From: Alentia gelatinosa | Taxonomy: Eukaryota; Annelida; Polychaeta; Phyllodocida; Polynoidae | Reading direction: 5' to 3' | Length of the DNA stretch: 64,000 nt | Assembly: GCA_950022655.1 (NCBI GenBank) | Contig: OX465582.1 | Coordinates: 91,960,704-92,024,703 of the forward strand | Part shown: piece after piece, positions 1-11,549 of the stretch | How the letters are laid out: every line of letters begins with the position of its first letter | Numbering within the stretch: the stretch's first letter is position 1 | Program-made: the position numbers and the translations under genes | The notes under the pieces: model-generated | What the model was told of the DNA's origin: nothing | Database searches by the model: none | What the model saw: only the letters and a program-made list of their open reading frames with translations

Positions 1-1060
1 TCGTGTTAATATTGTATATGTATTTTCACTACGGTTGTAACCCGTAAATATGAAATTGCTAAACTGTATAAATATACTATACAAATGGCCCATTAATATG
101 CATACTGCATAAACCTTCTTACTGTGGGTCTCCAGAACCGTTATGGTAGGATAAAATAGGATAAAGTCAATTCTACTTATGTTTTTAAGAAATGTCCAAT
201 GAATGTAATATTGTCATTGTCACTCAAAGTGAGATAGCTTCGGTTCATAACTGCACAACTCCAATATGTGTTGCTACAACATCATACGAGTTTCAGATAT
301 AGTTAGTCTTGCTGAGAAGTTGCCTAAACATATCGTTGCCTAACCCAGTCACCCAGAATGGAATTCTGTTTTAAAAAGTGTTTTGATAATACATAGCGAG
401 ATATCTTAAGAAATCAGCAATAAACAACTCGTAGAGTGTGAGAGAATATTTTCTGATTTTTAATTTTTGTTGTTGTAAATTATGTACAATGTACATGTGA
501 CATTGTTGTCTAATTGAGATCCAATTACACAAGTTTGACCTTAAACATTTAAGATAATTATGATTTGAGTCAGCGTGACTAGAATTGCGAACTTACAAGG
601 AAGCCCCACAACCACAACAATGGAGAAAGGAATAGGTACATGAGGGAGAAGGGAAGGGGGAAGGTTGGAGGTAACTTTTATAAACAGAGACCAATTTACA
701 GGTGGATTACTGCCCCTAATTAACCCCGAGGCGATCTCACCTCTACGAGCAAGGCCCGGCCTGCGTAATTAAACCAGTCACACGATTCTCCCACAGTCAC
801 ATCATTCACAGCGCTCGTGTTTAGAGAAAAGCCGATAAACAATTACCTTGTGTATTCAGCCCTTTGCTTTGATAATTATCCCTGAGACGTTTTGTAGCAC
901 GTGTACTGTGTTTCCACACAAAGCTTTTTGACGAGTCTGTCGGCTGTACACTGCCTAAAGGGGTGAATCCACCAGGCCGATTTCTCACCCGATCAATTGT
1001 TCCTGGGCCCTTAAGAGGAAGCCCACGTATTGTTATTCATTTAATTCTGATAATAATAGT
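1..1060. other. no gene seen; AT-rich flank
   Basis: No convincing reading frame, RNA gene or complete repeat is visible. A TAGGATAAAA word near 147 matches the flank of the hairpin elements described elsewhere, but no hairpin accompanies it. Confidence 0.5.
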
Positions 1061-1167
1061 TTAATAAATGACCATTTTAAAAGATTTGAGAAATTCTAGG
1101 GCATCCGATAATAATCGGCGATTGTCTGGCTACGGAATCGGCTACCGTCGGTCCAGTGGAACACCCC

Positions 1168-1760
1168 CTTTAAGCCCAAAAGACAGCGACATTTTCCACA
1201 GATTCTCCCCGATCCGATCACCGATTATAATCGGGAACAAGAATGTCGCTGTCTTATACCCTTTGCCGATCACGATTCTCCAATTTATGACCTTGTACAG
1301 CGACCCGATTGAGATCAAGGAGAGCCGCCGGGAGCTGAGCCGGGGTGAGCCACGGGCCGTTGGTGTGGAATCATAGAAAATAATTCAAAGTTTGATAACT
1401 TTGGATCCAATTGAGATATTCGGAAACAGTTCTCAGATTCATTATCACTTTGTCTCCCCTGCAATTCGATATAAGGCACTTGTAAATCGGATTAGGGGAT
1501 AGGTACCATCAATGTTCAAATGGCCTTCTCAGAATCGGGAACAGTAGGTGAAGTGCGTACAACGACACGATTATGGTCGGGCAGAGTCGGTCATTACAAT
1601 GTCGGTCATTACCCCCACGCTAGTAATGCCCGACCCGATTCAAATCGGGTCTGTGAAGGGCGTACAGCAACCCGATTCTGACCGACCCGACGAATTCGTC
1701 GGGTAAAGGTGTGATCGGGCACAATGGTTGGGTCGCTGTTTTATAGGCTTAAGACACTAA
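1168..1760 (+). repeat. CCCGAT-word repeat, copy 1 (uninterrupted)
   Basis: This stretch is dense in the word CCCGAT and its complement ATCGGG. It starts at a TTTAAGCCC motif near 1168 with a small inverted pair, AAGACAGCGACATT and AATGTCGCTGTCTT. From about 1376 to 1760 it aligns with 13885-14668: both carry AATAATTCAAAGTTTGATAA, then GAATCGGGAACAGT, then GTCTGTGAAG. The copy here lacks the roughly 400-bp insertion present at 14143-14548, so it serves as the empty site. It appears to be a non-autonomous DNA transposon field; the class is inferred only from the TTTAAGCC ends. Confidence 0.6.
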
Positions 1761-2487
1761 CCCGACGGCTGTGCCCGATTCTACCTTTGTCCGACGGATC
1801 CGTAGGGTCTGTGAGAATCTGCATCAATCAGGTCGATGTACCCACTTCACTGACCCGATTTTATTGCTTTTCCCGACGCATCGGGCATTACTACCATGTC
1901 AGATATGACCGACTCTCCCCGACGTTAAGATTTCGATATACGCACTTTCACCGACTGTTCCCTATTCTGAGCAGGCCGCTTACATGGCGGTGTTTTGAAT
2001 CCCCAAATTCTATACACAAGTATTTTATACCGATTTGCAGCGGAGATGTAGACGATTATAGATCTGAAAACGGTTTTATGATACCTAAGATAGAACAGAA
2101 ATGATTAAAGTTTACATTTTATCTAGGTAGTTGTGTATATATATATTTGTATTTATATATTTATCCTACTCATCTGTTTTATAATCCTTTAATAATCCAT
2201 CACATTATCTCATTTTACTGTAATTATGTCATGTTCGACAACGCAAAAGTGAATTGTAAATCATGAACGCAGAGGAGCGAAATGTTATACCCGACCAAGT
2301 TCTCGCAATTTCTCTTTGATCTCAATTGGGTCATATTAGGCGGTCATAAAGTGAGGGAAGTGTGATCGGGGACAGTTATCTTGTCGGTGTCTTTTATAGG
2401 TATAAGACATCGACATTTTATTCTCGACTGTCACCGAGCCGATGGTCGGGACAAATCGGGAACAAATGTCGGTGTCTTATAGGCTTA
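1761..2487. repeat. further CCCGAT-word repeat sequence
   Basis: The sequence continues with CCGAC/ATCGGG words and a second element with TATAAGACATCGACATTTT near 2400 and ATGTCGGTGTCTTATAGG near 2467. The inverted GACATCGACAT / ATGTCGGTGTC pair around CCCGAT words recurs at 50245-50345 and 52970-53045. The open frame in 1724-2104 is uninterrupted but has no recognisable protein features. Confidence 0.5.
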
Positions 2488-2565
2488 AAGGCCCGGCCCC
2501 ACTGGTGTGATGCGATTGTCGTACACGTTTTATGGCCCCATCGACGTCCCATCGGCAGCTTTTAT
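2485..2565 (+). repeat. left-end fragment of GCGATGCGAT-word TTAA element
   Basis: It begins TTAAAGGCCCGGCCCCACTG followed by a GATGCGATTG word, matching the left end of the complete copy at 16238-16926. It stops where the next repeat family begins, so it is a truncated end. Confidence 0.6.
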
Positions 2566-2880
2566 TAGCGCGTGCTTGTACGGACCATATACATCGCCTA
2601 GAGGTTAGAGTGGTCAGATTGAACCATCAGCATGCTTCCAGAAAACTATCCCTTCACTATCTCCATGTTATTCACTGTAATAGTGAGAACAGAGCAGAGA
2701 GCCAGTGTCTCGTGGTCTTAGAAGCATGCCCAGCTTCCCAGATCCAATATAGGCAGTTGCAATAATAGGAAATTTACTGGGTGCAAGTGGGTTACAGAAA
2801 ACTATCCATTGACTGAATGTAACCCAAATCTTCTGATTGTTTTTCATTTATAATTTCACGCTAATTCATCAATAATGAAC
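2566..2880 (+). repeat. R405 interspersed repeat, + copy
   Basis: It starts at a GCGCGTGCTTG palindrome-like end and contains AACTATCCCTTCACTATC, then GAGCCAGTGTCTC, then TGGGTGCAAGTGGGTTACAG, then TTCATCAATAATGA. Matching copies lie inverted at 8355-8770, 15765-16172 and 17640-18436, with a diverged copy at 35165-35500. The full unit is about 405 bp. No coding capacity or tRNA-like head is visible, so the class is unknown. Confidence 0.7.
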
Positions 2881-3276
2881 ACACTATGTGCTCCTAGTTA
2901 CCCTTATTGCGATGATTTCAACGCACTCAATCGCAAGTATAGTTTCGGGTATGGCCCACTGGTACGATGGAATCATCGGTACAATACCTTTAATAATTTA
3001 TATATGTACATACATTTACAGTATTGCATATATATTTTGAATGTTTGCTATCATCCTTACACATGTGGGTAGGTTAGAAAAACATTGAATAGGTTAAAAC
3101 AAAGATGAAAAAATTTAGCCTAATTCACATCACTAAAACTGGTCTGATATCCAACAGATCTTCAGCCCCTTACCCTGACTGATACTGACATGCTTCCCAC
3201 GTTTTCTCTGTTTTTTCCACATTTGACCCCAATTGTCATCCCTAATAATCTACTGACAAGTCGGGCCGTCCTACCG

Positions 3277-3800
3277 GAGAATACTGGAGAACTCGACCCG
3301 TAACGAACTCGACCCGTAACGAACTCGACCCGTAACGAACTCGACCCATTTTAAGAACTCGACCCGTAACGAACGCGACCCGTTTTAAGAACTCGACCTG
3401 TAACAAACTCGGTCCGTTTTAAATCTTCACAACTAAATCTCATTGCAACTGAAAAAATACTATACTATATGTCTTGGCTTCACATTTGATCTTCTCTGGG
3501 GGAAGAAAACAAACAGAAAAACCTCCCCCTTACCCTGTCCCTATCCTTAACTGTAACCCTTTTCCTATCCCTGACCATAACCCTATCCCTAACTCTATCC
3601 CTGACCCTGAACATAACTGTGGACTTATTTTTCAAATTTGCTGGTTTATTTGTCTAAAAGCTAACTAGCCAGATCTTTCGTTCTATATTAAAATGTCTTA
3701 TCCATAAGTATTTGAAACGGGTCGAGTTCTCCAAAACGGGTCGAGTTCTCCTGACAACTATGGGTCGAGTTCGTTTCGGGTCGAGTTTTCCAGTAACCCT
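3277..3800 (+). mobile_element. TEL element copy 1: GACCCG-rich inverted ends with telomere-like core
   Basis: The left end is a run of AACTCGACCCGTAACG repeats. The right end is the inverted form (GGGTCGAGTTC repeats, then TTTTCCAGTAACC). Between them lies a core of CCCTAWCCCTAACC-like units (about 3530-3625), flanked by TTCTCTGGGGGAAGAAAA and TGGTTTATTTGTCTAAAAG. The same order occurs at 50350-50760 and 53457-54085, with a truncated copy at 27228-27690. A non-autonomous, foldback-like transposon is inferred. No transposase is visible. Confidence 0.65.
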
Positions 3801-3833
3801 ACCGGATGGTGGAGTAACTAACTGGCGGAATCT

Positions 3834-4142
3834 GGGACCTGTTTCACTAGTTTCGTGACATGTCTGTGACACCATACAGACATTGGGGTTGTCTAGTTTC
3901 GTGACAACACAAGTAGCTGCCCTTAGGAAAAGACAGACCCCAAACATAAGAATTAGACAAATCTACACATCATAGACCTGTTTCACTAGTTTTGTGACAA
4001 AAGTGTTAGACAGACATGAAAAGCGGCACCAACAGTGCAAGCAAGAACGGACAAAACGAAGTCTAATGTCTAATTCTTATGAAACCGGACACACCATCTA
4101 GACACCATCTAGACATGTCACAAAACTAGTGAAACAGGTCCC
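3834..4142. mobile_element. MITE with GGGACCTGTTTCACTAGT terminal inverted repeats
   Basis: The left end is GGGACCTGTTTCACTAGTTT and the right end is its complement ACTAGTGAAACAGGTCCC, with TGACATGTCT just inside both. An additional internal copy of the end near 3977 suggests a nested or duplicated end. The outer GGGACC termini resemble the 11691/12090/29250 MITE family. Confidence 0.7.
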
Positions 4143-4321
4143 TGGTGCATAGCGGCCTGGCTGAGGCGACACACAGCTTCATCTCAGAGGGTGGTCAGTG
4201 GAAGTTTGCCACAGTCTATTTCTCCGTCACAGCAAACATGGCAAGGACAGTGAATTGACCGACAACCAACGACCATCAGCAGTCAGTATGCCACAGCGAC
4301 TGTAGACTCGTCCCTCAATCA

Positions 4322-4931
4322 GATTATCACTGATGTGTATGGGGTGCCAAGTGAGATCATCGCTAATGTCTATGGGGCGCCAAGTGAGATTGTCACTAAC
4401 GTCTATGGGGCGCCACGTGAGATGCCATTCTTAAATCAGATTATCACTAACGTCTATGGGGCGCCATGTGAGATGCCATTATCACATCAGATTATCACTG
4501 ATGTCTATGGGGCGCCATGTGAGATGCCATTCTTACATCAGATGATCGATAATAACTATGGGTTGCCATGTGAGATGCCATTCTTACGTCAGATTATCAC
4601 CGATGTCTATTGGGTGCCATGTGAGATGCTATTATTACATCAGATCATCACTGATGTCTATGGGGCACCATGTGAGATGCCATTCTTACATCAGATGATC
4701 GATAATGACTATGGGTTGCCATGTGAGATGACATTCTTATGTCAGATCATCACCGACATCTATTGGGTGCCATGTGAGATGCCATTATTACATCAGATTA
4801 TCACTGATGTCTATGGGGTGCCATGTGAGATGCCATTCTTACATCAGATTACCACTGGTGTCTATGAGGTGCCATTTGAGAAATCAGTCTTACATCAGAT
4901 TATCTCTAATGTTGATGGGGTGCCAAGTTAA
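4322..4931 (+). repeat. 51-bp minisatellite, about 12 units
   Basis: The unit is about 51 bp, recognisable by GTCTATGGGG, GCCATGTGAGATGCCATTC and TTACATCAGATTATCAC. Because 51 is divisible by three, one frame stays open for 198 codons (4335-4931) and reads as a 17-residue peptide repeat. There is no sign that this is a real protein: no domain, no splice context, and other frames are also open. Confidence 0.85.
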
Positions 4932-5032
4932 CAGGATTTGTATGGGAACGTTGACACTTTATCAATTTTCTGCTGAATACTCTGGCTAACTGAATAATGG
5001 AGGTCAATAAAGATTAAGCCTTGAGGTTATGA

Positions 5033-5690
5033 ATGTGTATCGCACACTCTGGCGCTAAAGTTCTGCCGAGAGTACCAAAACTCTCTGAATTTTCGGTCTC
5101 TTCTTGTGGGTTAGCACATCATTGTTGTCAACCATTCATGTTGACTGCATCTATTGTGGTATTGGTGGCGTGCTGTCAAAGCTCATGCCAGCAAAGCCTG
5201 CAGTGGCGTCAGCCGGCCGGCCGCTAAGTATCTATTCCAATAGATTTTGGCCGGTGATGTGTTGCAGTCGGCTTTGTACAATTTAGCGCTCAAAGCGGCC
5301 AGCCGGCTTGCTTGGTGGAACAGTGAAAAAATGGGCTGTAGGGAAGGATGGCGGTAGATGGCCCACAACTGGCCAGCTGACAACAGGGTTTTTGACACAT
5401 GGCGAGGAGCCAGTGATGGCAGTCCTGGCCGGGCAGACCTTATGCACTCTTCCACCGAGCAAATCACCATCGCTGACACACAAAATGGGAAGGCGTCGAC
5501 CAAAAGTGCATCAGCAGAGGCTAGCACTGTCTTGGTGGAACAGCTGCTTTAGAGAAGCACTTGTGTTCATGATACAATAAATTAGCACCTTCACTCAGTG
5601 GGGTGTGAGTGGCTGAATATTGTCACACCTCCACTCGGTGTGGTGTTTGTAATAGAGCGCCTTCGTCTATACCATTAGAAGGACACTTAG
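5033..5690. other. no gene recognised; GC-richer stretch
   Basis: Several short overlapping frames exist on both strands around 5183-5580. None has recognisable motifs and their boundaries conflict. The stretch is GC-richer than its surroundings and could be decayed coding or transposon sequence. Confidence 0.3.
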
Positions 5691-5699
5691 AAGGAAACC

Positions 5700-5985
5700 C
5701 ACGAGATGGAAATAGCTTGGGCCGTACTGCACCGAGTTTGACTGCAGAGTAATTCACTCAGCTTCGCTTCGTGAATTACTCTGCAGTCCAACGAGGTTGA
5801 GTGCGGACAAGTTATTTTCATCGAGTCGGTTTCTGATTTTATCTCGCCCCGTACCACATTATTTATTGATAAAATGAATCACCCAATTAGACATTGAGTA
5901 TTGGGTACACAAACTTCATGACTGCGGAGTGCGAGTTCCTAATGTTAAACCTATGGAGAAAAATACCAGGGTGAGATAATTTAGT
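5700..5985 (+). mobile_element. apex-hairpin element, copy I
   Basis: A perfect 17-bp stem (ACTGCAGAGTAATTCAC with its complement) encloses the apex TCAGCTTCGCTTC at 5758-5770. Downstream come TTTATCTCGCCCC near 5838 and then CTAATGTTAAACCTATGG with ATACCAGGGTGAGATAA near 5940-5980. This is the same module order as at 6125-6395, 24490-24815, 28690-28975 and 29450-29800. Confidence 0.65.
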
Positions 5986-5998
5986 TAAATACCACTGC

Positions 5999-6021
5999 GG
6001 GGGGGGGGGGGGGGGGGGGGG
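5999..6021. repeat. poly-G tract (23 G)
   Basis: An uninterrupted run of G directly follows the hairpin element's right flank. Confidence 0.95.
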
Positions 6022-6124
6022 CTAGTAATCACACTTTTCATAACAAGGCTGACATTTTCACACCAAGGTTATCCATGTGACCTGATTAAGCCAAACAGCT
6101 TGAAGCTTAGATTCTATAGCGGAA

Positions 6125-6395
6125 ACTATGAAGGTTTAGGGTCAGAGCTCGTATCCCATCGAGTTTGAATCACGTAGTAATTCACAAGCCAAACAGAGTG
6201 TATCGTACACATGTAGAGATTCAAACGAGATGGGATTGATTTCTGACCGTAGCTTTCTGAATTCATCTCACCCTTTACACTGCCTAATTGGCTAACATTT
6301 GTAACGTAATCCCCCATTGAATATTTTTTCCCAAATATTCCGCGGGCATTGAGTACGTGTTTCCAATGTTAAGTCTATGAGGGAAAATACAAGTT
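6125..6395 (+). mobile_element. apex-hairpin-type element, copy M
   Basis: A long imperfect stem pairs ATCCCATCGAGTTTGAATC (6149 on) with GATTCAAACGAGATGGGAT (6218 on). It is followed by TTCATCTCACCC near 6262 and the box CCAATGTTAAGTCTATGAGG near 6361. The module order matches copy I, but the stem is unrelated and the loop does not keep the GC apex. Confidence 0.5.
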
Positions 6396-6554
6396 GCAGT
6401 TACATGATAAGGATTGACATGGCTACCCCATGGATCTGAGGTAAACAGGTTGCCATTTTTATCAATATTTGAAGGGATTTCGTAAAACATAGGAAACAAA
6501 TCCTGGTAGAAAGAAAATCTCAGCACAGATCTAAAAACTCACTCAGTATCAATA

Positions 6555-6720
6555 TAGAAAGACCTGACCATGCTATACATGCTACACACGAGATCGGGAA
6601 TTGTTGTTATTCATGGAACGAGGCCCTAGGCCGAGTTCCTTAAAAAACATCAATTCCCATCGAGTTTTGTAGCATGTACAAGCTTGGTAGGTCGTTCTAT
6701 ATTTATTGTATACCCAAATT
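6555..6720 (+). mobile_element. GAGGC/GCCGAG-apex hairpin, second family, copy 1
   Basis: A nested hairpin is built from AGACCTGACCATGCT..ACATGCTAC outside and GGAACGAGGCCCTAGGCCGA at the tip (6615 on). Its arms GACCTGACC and GGTAGGTCGTTCTATATTTA match the layout at 7940-8110, while the inner stems differ. Confidence 0.55.
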
Positions 6721-7189
6721 TATCAAATCTCACCGTATATTGGCATAGAAAACATGTCTGCGTGAAATTTCACACACTGCTGAAGTTTCAACGTGTTCAG
6801 TATAACAGTGTACTGCACAGTGTTCAGTATACAATCTATACTGCACAGGGAGCAGCAGTACGTAATTATCAAATATACTGCATGGGTATATATATTAAGT
6901 TTACAAAAAGTGACTTCACTGGACCAAGGCTTAATTAAGTAAGTTTTTATATCCTTATTTTATGACTCTGATATTTCTTCACCCGGGACGATTCCCCCTC
7001 GTTCACACAGTGCTGGTGACAGTGATGAGTGGATGCTCTACGCTGGTATTTTCGGTTATGACCAACAGGCAGGTGGAGTTGTGTAAAAAGATAACACGTT
7101 ATGTCTGCAGGCCGCCATGAGGGTCGCTGTCTGATGGTCGCCTTATACGAAGCCTTCATTATATATATATTCGAAGTTATACTATAGGA

Positions 7190-7550
7190 GACAGAGCCAT
7201 TGGTAGTTAACGAAACAGTCACTAGGTGGTCGAGGGACAAAACCTGTATTCAGGCTCTTTGTTCTTATGAAGTTCAACTGCCTTTCAATTTTTTACAATG
7301 GTTCCTTTGACTCTTTACACCCATCCCAAAGCAGGAAGGCATAATGATTAAACCCAAGACATGATATTTTCCACGTGGAACACTTTATATAAATATGTGA
7401 GCAAGGCTAGAGGTGTGATACTTCCCAATTATCACTCACTTCTTTTCCACCTCCATTAGTGAAGAACACCTACTTTTTCACCTCCATTAGTGAAGAACAC
7501 CTATTCGGGGGGTATTATGGCAGCGCCCATGGATCATAGGCTATGTGCCG
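7190..7550 (+). repeat. arm of a 12-kb-spaced inverted repeat (~355 bp)
   Basis: The sequence matches the reverse complement of 19822-20180. Shared landmarks are CAGTCACTAGG, ACCTGTATTC, TTGACTCTTTACACCCATCC/GGATGGGTGTAGAGAGTCAA, and CACCTCCATTAGTGAAGAAC repeated twice in tandem. A third, shorter relative lies at 62385-62460. No protein is recognised in it. Confidence 0.75.
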
Positions 7551-7557
7551 TACAGAG

Positions 7558-7872
7558 TTTAACCCTTTCCTTACCAATGATGCCTAAAGGCACTCCCGTG
7601 GCTAGTGCAACTGATGCCTCAAGGCATCATTTTGATTTTTTTGGTTAAATGTCATTTATCTCAGCTGATTCAACATGGATCTTTATAATTTTTTCAGAGA
7701 TTATGTAAAAGGCCTTAATAGCGATAATTAATAAATAATGTTATAGTTATCATCATGGAAACATTGGCAGACAACTTTAAATATAGTGGAAAAGATCAAT
7801 TTTCTAAAAATAATTGCATGCTGTATTTAAAGACATGCACCTGTGACCAGGAAAAGTAAGGAAAGGGCTAGA
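7558..7872. mobile_element. MITE with TTTAACCCTTTCCTTAC ends
   Basis: The left end TAACCCTTTCCTTACC and the right end AAGTAAGGAAAGGGCTA are inverted. Inside the left end is the palindrome TGATGCCTCAAGGCATCA (7611 on). A related end (TTAACTCTTTCAGTCCGAGC plus ATGCCTGGAGGCAT) is at 33128-33230. Confidence 0.55.
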
Positions 7873-7939
7873 AACTATTAACATTCTCCTAGCATGCAAA
7901 GTAGCGTGTGAACAGATCGACGGCCACTTTTCTTTCCCA

Positions 7940-8110
7940 TTGCTAAGTATGTATATAGAACGTCCTGACCTGCTGTACAAGTCACAGAAGGAGATGGTGA
8001 TTTACGGTTTGTACGGACGAGGCATTTATGCCGAGTTCCGTACAAACAGTAAATTATCATCGAGTTCTGTGACTTGTACAAGCATGGTTGGACGTTATAT
8101 ATTTACTATA
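7940..8110 (+). mobile_element. GAGGC/GCCGAG-apex hairpin, second family, copy 2
   Basis: The outer arms pair GTACAAGTCACAGA with TCTGTGACTTGTAC. The inner stem TTTGTACGGA / TCCGTACAAA carries the apex CGAGGCATTTATGCCGAG. Overlapping frames on both strands here (7878-8284) are a by-product of the palindrome. Confidence 0.6.
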
Positions 8111-8354
8111 TACCCAACATTAAAAAAAGAAATCATTAATTTAATTTTTGACAACCGATATGTTGATAAACTTGTTTGGCAAGGTGGTCCGTATTTTAGT
8201 ATACAGACCAGTGGTCCGTACAGTATTTTTATGTTATATGGCGAAACGGTACATATTTACAGTAAATACGGCATGGGTATATAGCAAAATATCAAACTTC
8301 AGATGAATCTACCAGCAGACCATTGCTAATTGAAACAACAGGAAGAACTGGCTG

Positions 8355-8770
8355 CCAGCTAGAAGTTAGAAACTAGGAGTAAATTTATATTCATCATTGA
8401 TGAATGAGCGCGCAATTATTAATGAATACCAATCAAAAGGTTTGGGTTACATTCAATATATTTGGATCGTTTTTCTGTAATCCATTTGCACCCAGTCAAC
8501 TTGCCATTTCTTGAACTGCCTGAATCTAGGATCCAAATATATCAAGCACCAGTAGGTCAATGAGGTATTTCGGTCTTGAGTGATTGGTCATGGTCAGTTG
8601 GGCACGCCTCTAAGACCCTGAGACACTGGCTCCCTGCTCTGTTCTCACTATCACAGTGAACAGCATGCGGATAGTACAGGGATAGTTTTCTGGAACCACA
8701 CTGAAAGTTCAATGTGACCACTCTAAACTCTAGATGATGTATTTAGCGCGTGCAAGCACGCTCTAATAAA
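8355..8770 (-). repeat. R405 interspersed repeat, full-length minus copy
   Basis: Reading on the minus strand it starts at TAGAGCGTGCTTGCACGCGC and ends near TCATTCATCAATGATGAATA. It shows all landmarks of the family and defines its ~405-bp length. Confidence 0.75.
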
Positions 8771-8794
8771 GTAGATAATAAAAGAAAAGAAAGT

Positions 8795-9560
8795 CTAGCT
8801 GCAAACCATTGTTCAGTATAACACCAAACTTCAGATAAAATCTAGGAGCAACTCATCGCTAGGTATACTTCCAAACCTCAGATGAACCTTAGGCCCAAAC
8901 CATTGCTAAGTATATCACCAGATTTTAGATGAAATTTAGCTCTAAACCATTGCTAGGTATACCACCAAACTTTAATTGGACTTGAGCCCCAAACCATTGC
9001 TAAGTATACCACCAAACTTCAGATAAAATCTAGCTCCAATCCATTGCTAATGAAATCTAGCTGCAAATCATTGCTAGGTATAGCACCAAACTTTATATGA
9101 ACTCTAGCTGGAAACCATTGCTAAGTATACCAGCAAGCTTCAGATGGAATCTAGTACCAACCCATGGCTATGTATACTACAAAACATTAGATGACATTTA
9201 GGTCCAAACCATTGCTAAATATGCCAATAAACATCAGATGAACTCTAGGCCCAAACCATTGCTATGGATAATACCACCAAATTTAAGATAAACTTTAGCT
9301 TGAAACAATTGCCAAGTATACCACCAAACTTGAGATGAAATCGAGCCCCAACCCATTGCTAACTATATCACCAAACTTTAGATGAACTTTAGCTCCAACC
9401 CATCACTAAGTATACCACCACAAAACTTCAGATGGAATCTAGCACCAGACCATTGCTATGTAAACCACTAAACTTTAGATGAAATCTAGCAGCAAACCAT
9501 TGCTAAGTATATCCTCAGACTGTGGATGAAATCTAGCCCTTAACCATTGCTCAGAGATGA
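8795..9560 (+). repeat. ~47-bp minisatellite, about 15 units
   Basis: The unit is recognisable by ACCATTGCTAAGTATACCAC, CAAACTTCAGATGAAATCTAG and CTCCAA. Units differ by substitutions and small indels. A short related tail (GATGAAAATCGGGATTAAAG and GATGAAAGTCGGGACTGAG) follows to about 9665. Confidence 0.9.
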
Positions 9561-9679
9561 AAATCGGGATTAAAGGGAAAGTCGGAAATATAAAACCCTT
9601 GACAAAAGAAGCATCTATAACATTACTCAGGGATGAAAGTCGGGACTGAGGAATAGTTAGAGTTTTGCCCACTTATGCC

Positions 9680-11040
9680 CAGTAGACTGTATGATGCCCC
9701 TGTCATAAAAATTTTCCAACCCAACTGTGTAACTTAAACAAGAAGCATTGAATATATGGGCCGTACATAGTGGAATGGCCTTCCTGTTATCGTTCGTAAT
9801 ACACCTACATATCCAATGTTCAAAAAAGATTACAAAGACTATTCTGGAGGAAAGTATCCCGTTTTAATATAACTTACTCTGATTATGGTATTGCATATAC
9901 ACTACCTTGCATATTCTATAATTTTATGTAAACTACTTAGTTTGATTATTCAATCTTTATGACATGGTTTGAATATATATGTGAAGAACTTCACTGTCAA
10001 TAATGTAAGCTTATAAGGCTCCCTGAGGAAGACCAGCAACGGGCGACCATGCTGACAGGCTGCCATCTTTTATTGGTATTTGCTGTTATATACTGATCTC
10101 TTATGCGACTGAATGTATTAACAAAAGAACCAAAATAAAGGGGAAAAAATAGTATAAGTATAGCGCTGGACTCTAGGTCAAATTTATAAAAAGGCTTATC
10201 TTAATTTTAGCAATCTTTATATAATGATGGAGATAATTTGCTGCGCATTTGGGTTTCAGGTGGCATACAAACAACTGCGAGAAACTGTACTTGAATTACA
10301 AAAATGTCGATAGATCTTCGTAAACATTGAGTCATGTCTCAGCAGAAGTTGGTGACGATGGGGAAAGGATGGGCGATGATGAATGAGGCGGTGTGGAAAC
10401 ATTTCTTTTATTGATTCTTTAGGTGTTTACATCTCGTAAATCTGAAGGTGTTACAATTGTTCATACCCTAAGACGGTGTGTGGCGGTGCATGGTGTGTAT
10501 TGATGATTGCTTTGGTTTCCAATTGGAAAAAGACCTGCCCATCTATTATTGTGTATCCAAGTTTGGTATTCCTGTGTTACCTAAGGTATATCTAAAGTAT
10601 TATTGAGGTGATACGCATGGATGACACTCCAAATTGGAGCTGGAATACCATAGAATACGATGCGATCGCTGTACTTTCTCTAGAAAGAATATACACTGGT
10701 GGTACATATGACAATCATAAACTCCGACATTCAATGCTAAAGAATGCGATGCCAGGTGTTCTTTGGCTGCAGGTATTGCGAAACCACCAAGATTAGGTAC
10801 AAAGCCAGCCTGTTGAACAAGGTGGGGCAGTGTGGGCTGCGGTCACTGTATTGTGTGCCTGTAGACTGCCCGCCCGTCCACCAGTCGGATTTAAATCGCT
10901 CTGCATTTTGAAGACATGATGGTCAGGGCATATTCTTACCAGGGCCCTGAAGTATGTGAGGCCAACCGTGTTTATAAATAGTTTGGTTACGGGCCCATTC
11001 ACTGCTTCATGCATGGCCTAACCCTCCTCCACCCCACCCC
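9680..11040. other. no gene recognised
   Basis: The only landmark is CTCCCTGAGGAAGACCAGC near 10020, which resembles the 3' region of some LINE-type elements but is too short to assign. Short frames such as 10608-10796 have no recognisable features. Confidence 0.4.
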
Positions 11041-11079
11041 ACTGTCAGTTACTCCCACAAAGCACCCCCACCTCCACAA

Positions 11080-11082
11080 CCC

Positions 11083-11113
<31 letters not shown>

Positions 11114-11120
11114 ACTCCCT
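11080..11120. repeat. poly-C (20 C) followed by (CA)n
   Basis: The run of C at 11080-11099 is followed directly by a CA dinucleotide run. It sits just upstream of the candidate promoter. Confidence 0.95.
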
Positions 11121-11288
11121 GTCACCCCACACACACCCACACATACAGCTGGTAGCGCCCCCTGGCCGTGGTGGTGAGGGAGACGCAGCGTCCTCAGTGG
11201 ATCCGGCGTTCCGTACGGAGCTGGACGACAATTTACTGCACAGTGTGGCGGATATAGTCATACGGCACGGATATTGGAGGACTGTACG

Positions 11289-11296
11289 TATATAAG
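11289..11296 (+). promoter_or_regulatory. candidate TATA box
   Basis: TATATAAG is followed by a GC-richer, ATG-free stretch of about 230 bp that ends in a strong splice donor. A start site near 11320 would fit the usual 25-30 bp spacing. The receptor gene is the only + strand gene visible downstream, so this could be its promoter, but nothing in the sequence links the two directly. Confidence 0.3.
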
Positions 11297-11319
11297 AGAC
11301 ACGGGCGTGTCCAGCAGAT

Positions 11320-11549
11320 CTTGGCTTGTGGAGCACAAGCCCTGTTGTAGGACTGTGGGAGAGTTGTACACAGTCCAGCCCCAGAATCACCCCGACACGG
11401 ACTGACATACACAGATACACAGATATACTTGTACGGGGTGCGGCTGTTATCATACCGCGGTCAGCGGGCCGCCACTTATAGAGCTCCCGACAGGGGGCAG
11501 TGTGACCCACGGAGGAGGGACCGGAGATTACTGTCTGATACATATACAG
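11320..11549 (+). other. candidate non-coding first exon (5' leader)
   Basis: There is no ATG anywhere between about 11320 and 11549. Composition is GC-richer than the surroundings, and the stretch ends CAG|GTAAGA with the donor GT at 11550-11551. This is what a 5' leader exon looks like. It could splice to the acceptor at 37673-37674 ahead of the receptor start codon, which would make a 26-kb first intron. The link is inference. Confidence 0.25.

Noticed and set aside
5183..5580. overlapping frames on both strands (up to 114 codons)
   Set aside because: They conflict with one another and have no recognisable domain. GC-richer composition alone can keep frames open.
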